A stretch of DNA of 23,661 nt from the NCBI GenBank assembly GCA_043424535.1, contig JBHWOV010000018.1, positions 1-23,661 of the forward strand, in the 5' to 3' direction. The stretch comes from DSM-111022 sp043424535 (GTDB lineage: Bacteria; Bacillota; Bacilli; Lactobacillales; Aerococcaceae). How positions within the stretch are numbered: the first letter of the stretch is position 1; each line of letters starts with the position of its first letter. Position numbers and translations under genes: made by a program. The notes beneath the pieces are model-generated. The model worked only from the letters and a program-made list of their open reading frames with translations, was not told the DNA's origin and did no database searches. This document shows, in pieces, positions 21,987 to 23,661 of this stretch.

Positions 21987-23661
21987 TCATTTCCTCCTGC
22001 GATTTGATTGACAATTTCACTTAAATAATCATATCTTTCATAGAGCTGATTCAATTGTTCACGAACAGTTTCTAATTCCTTTTGTAAATCCATCAGACGA
22101 ACAGCATCTGAACTATTGGCAACCATTTCTTCTTCTATTTCATCGATTCGAATTTCACGATTAAATATATCATCTTCAATCGTCTCCCATTCCTTTTTCT
22201 CATGATAACTGAGACGGACTGTTTTTGGGACAGATTTTACTGTTTCATTAGAATGGACTGGCTCCTTAGATTTATTTTCATTTTCAGTATGCATCGATTG
22301 TTGTTCTAAATAATCAGAATATTTACCATAAACTAAGGCATATTCACCAGACCCTTGAATATCGAGTAATTGATCTACGGTTTTATCTAAGAAATAACGA
22401 TCATGTGAAACAATTAAAACAACCCCATTAAAACTATCTAAATAATCTTCTAAAACAGTCAGTGTTTCAATATCTAAATCATTGGTCGGTTCATCAAGCA
22501 ACAAAACATTGGGTTCTTGGATGAGTAAACTGAGTAAATACAAGCGACGACGTTCACCACCTGATAAAGTCCCAATGGTTACACCATGTACTGCTCGGTC
22601 AAAATTAAATCGTTCTAACATTTGCGCAGCACTGACAGATGTACCATCTGGTTGTTTAAATTGATCCGCTATGTCTGTTAAATAAACGAGTACGCGTACA
22701 TCATTGGGTAATTCTTCATCCATTTGGCGATAATAGGCCATCCGCACAGTTTGTCCTATTTCAATGACACCTTCACTTGGTTGATGTAGTCCTGCGACTG
22801 TATTTAAAAACGTAGATTTACCGACACCGTTATCTCCGATAATCCCCAATCGATCACCCTTGACAAAAGATTTTGTAAAATGTTTGATTACTGAAATGTC
22901 TGCAATGTCAATGGAAACATCTTCCATATCAATAATTCGGGATCCGATTCGTTGTTGAGAAAAATTCATCGCCAAATCTTTTTCTTCAGAAGGTCGTCCT
23001 TCAATGGTATCTTTCAATTCATTAAAACGCCCAATCCTTGCTTGTTGTTTGGTTGTTCTAGCCTTGGCACCTTTACGCATCCATGCTAATTCTTGTTGGA
23101 ATAGGCGGTTTTGCTTTTCTTGCATCCGTGATTCAACAGCTTCTTCATGTTGTCTCTTTTCGAGATAAGCTTGATAATTTCCTTCATATTCACGCAATTT
23201 TCCTTGTCTTAATTCGACTATTTTATTAACCGAACGCTCTAAAAAATATCGATCATGCGTGACTAAAAGTAAAGCCCCCTTATAATTTGCTAGGTAAGTC
23301 TCCAACCACTGAATGGAAGCAATATCCAAATGGTTGGTCGGTTCATCTAAAATCAATAAATCAGCATCAGAAATTAAAACTTGTGCGATGCCGACTCGTT
23401 TTTGTTGTCCGCCAGAACAATATTTGATTTGCTGATTTAATTGAGTTAAGCCTAATTTATTTAAGATCGTTTTCGCTTGAACTTCAATATCCCAGCCATT
23501 TAACCGCGTCATTTCTTCTGAAAGTTTAAGAAAATTTTCTTGTAATTTGGTATCTTCAGGTGCATCTTCTAATGCCAAACGGGTTTGTTCATATCGAAAA
23601 TCTAATTGAATAATTGGTGCATCACTGTCATAAACTGTTTCTAATATTGTTATCTCAGGAT
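21983..23661 (-). CDS. ABC-F family ATPase, Uup/YfmR type (5' end outside window)
   Basis: ABC-F proteins are soluble twin-ATPase proteins that act on the ribosome and have no membrane domain. The frame stays open to the window edge, so the true start is outside; about 559 codons are visible. The first nucleotide domain lacks its Walker A here but shows the signature CSGGQQKRVGIAQVL and Walker B LLILDEPTNHLD. A linker rich in charged helices follows (WMRKGAKARTTKQQARIGRF). The second domain has GIIGDNGVGKST, LSGGERRRLYLL and VLLLDEPTNDLD. The C-terminal 75 or so residues begin RLSYHEKKEWETIEDDI and form a coiled coil, the Uup/YfmR hallmark. This favours a housekeeping translation factor over an antibiotic-resistance ABC-F. 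It overlaps thyA by four bases. Confidence 0.93.
   Translation of the reverse strand, partial: PEITILETVYDSDAPIIQLDFRYEQTRLALEDAPEDTKLQENFLKLSEEMTRLNGWDIEVQAKTILNKLGLTQLNQQIKYCSGGQQKRVGIAQVLISDADLLILDEPTNHLDIASIQWLETYLANYKGALLLVTHDRYFLERSVNKIVELRQGKLREYEGNYQAYLEKRQHEEAVESRMQEKQNRLFQQELAWMRKGAKARTTKQQARIGRFNELKDTIEGRPSEEKDLAMNFSQQRIGSRIIDMEDVSIDIADISVIKHFTKSFVKGDRLGIIGDNGVGKSTFLNTVAGLHQPSEGVIEIGQTVRMAYYRQMDEELPNDVRVLVYLTDIADQFKQPDGTSVSAAQMLERFNFDRAVHGVTIGTLSGGERRRLYLLSLLIQEPNVLLLDEPTNDLDIETLTVLEDYLDSFNGVVLIVSHDRYFLDKTVDQLLDIQGSGEYALVYGKYSDYLEQQSMHTENENKSKEPVHSNETVKSVPKTVRLSYHEKKEWETIEDDIFNREIRIDEIEEEMVANSSDAVRLMDLQKELETVREQLNQLYERYDYLSEIVNQIAGGNE

Noticed and set aside
23576..23578. TTG at 23578 as the start of the ABC-F gene
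   Set aside because: The frame stays open to the window edge and the translated upstream residues continue an ABC-F-like sequence. The first Walker A must lie further upstream.
21983..23661. ABC-F gene as an antibiotic-resistance determinant
   Set aside because: The C-terminal coiled coil and the core-gene context match the housekeeping Uup/YfmR type.

Overview
The window reads as ordinary chromosomal DNA of an AT-rich Gram-positive bacterium of the Firmicutes, most likely Lactobacillales (my best guess is near Carnobacteriaceae, Aerococcaceae or Enterococcaceae). The grounds are AGGAGG-type ribosome binding sites almost everywhere, short intergenic gaps, DHH-family PpaC, PlsY, GTPase RbgA and a YozE/UPF0346 protein, and the plsY/parE-parC, xerC-hslV-hslU and rbgA-rnhB-dprA-topA neighbourhoods known from this group. 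The genus cannot be named from sequence reading alone. There are 20 protein genes; 18 are on the minus strand, and plsY and a PAP2-family phosphatase gene are on the plus strand. I found no rRNA, tRNA, insertion sequence, prophage, CRISPR array, pseudogene or gene of clearly foreign composition. No stretch over 300 bases lacks a gene.

Layout from left to right. (1) 1-5580, minus: parE, parC (topoisomerase IV, overlapping by one base) and ppaC form one unit that ends in a strong bidirectional terminator at the window's left edge. A likely promoter and a palindrome close to a Gram-positive LexA box lie upstream of parE, in the region shared with divergent plsY. (2) 5784-6470, plus: plsY with its own terminator. 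(3) 6495-7391, minus: a LacX/GalM-like aldose 1-epimerase gene with its own -10 box. (4) 7509-10368, minus: xerC, hslV, hslU, tightly packed, with a promoter embedded in the topA terminator. (5) 10456-15230, minus: rbgA, rnhB, dprA, topA, for ribosome assembly and DNA processing. A hairpin follows rnhB, and topA has its own promoter and a TTG start. (6) 15302-17738, minus: yozE, deoD, ctpA. (7) 17884-18543, plus: PAP2-family phosphatase, convergent with the next unit; a single hairpin overlaps the stop codons of both. (8) 18559 to the right edge, minus: a chain of overlapping or nearly touching genes, ABC-F ATPase (5' end cut by the window edge), thyA, dfrA, proC, patB/malY.

Functionally the window combines DNA topology (ParE, ParC, TopA), chromosome dimer resolution (XerC), ATP-dependent proteolysis (HslUV), ribosome assembly and translation (RbgA, ABC-F), RNA/DNA hybrid repair (RnhB), natural transformation (DprA), thymidylate and folate metabolism (ThyA, DfrA), phospholipid synthesis (PlsY), pyrophosphate removal (PpaC), purine salvage (DeoD), and proline and sulfur amino acid metabolism (ProC, PatB). 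I see no undescribed system here. The points worth a second look are regulatory and concern gene order: the LexA-like site, terminators that overlap promoters or stop codons, and the absence of trmFO and codY from a cluster where they usually sit.
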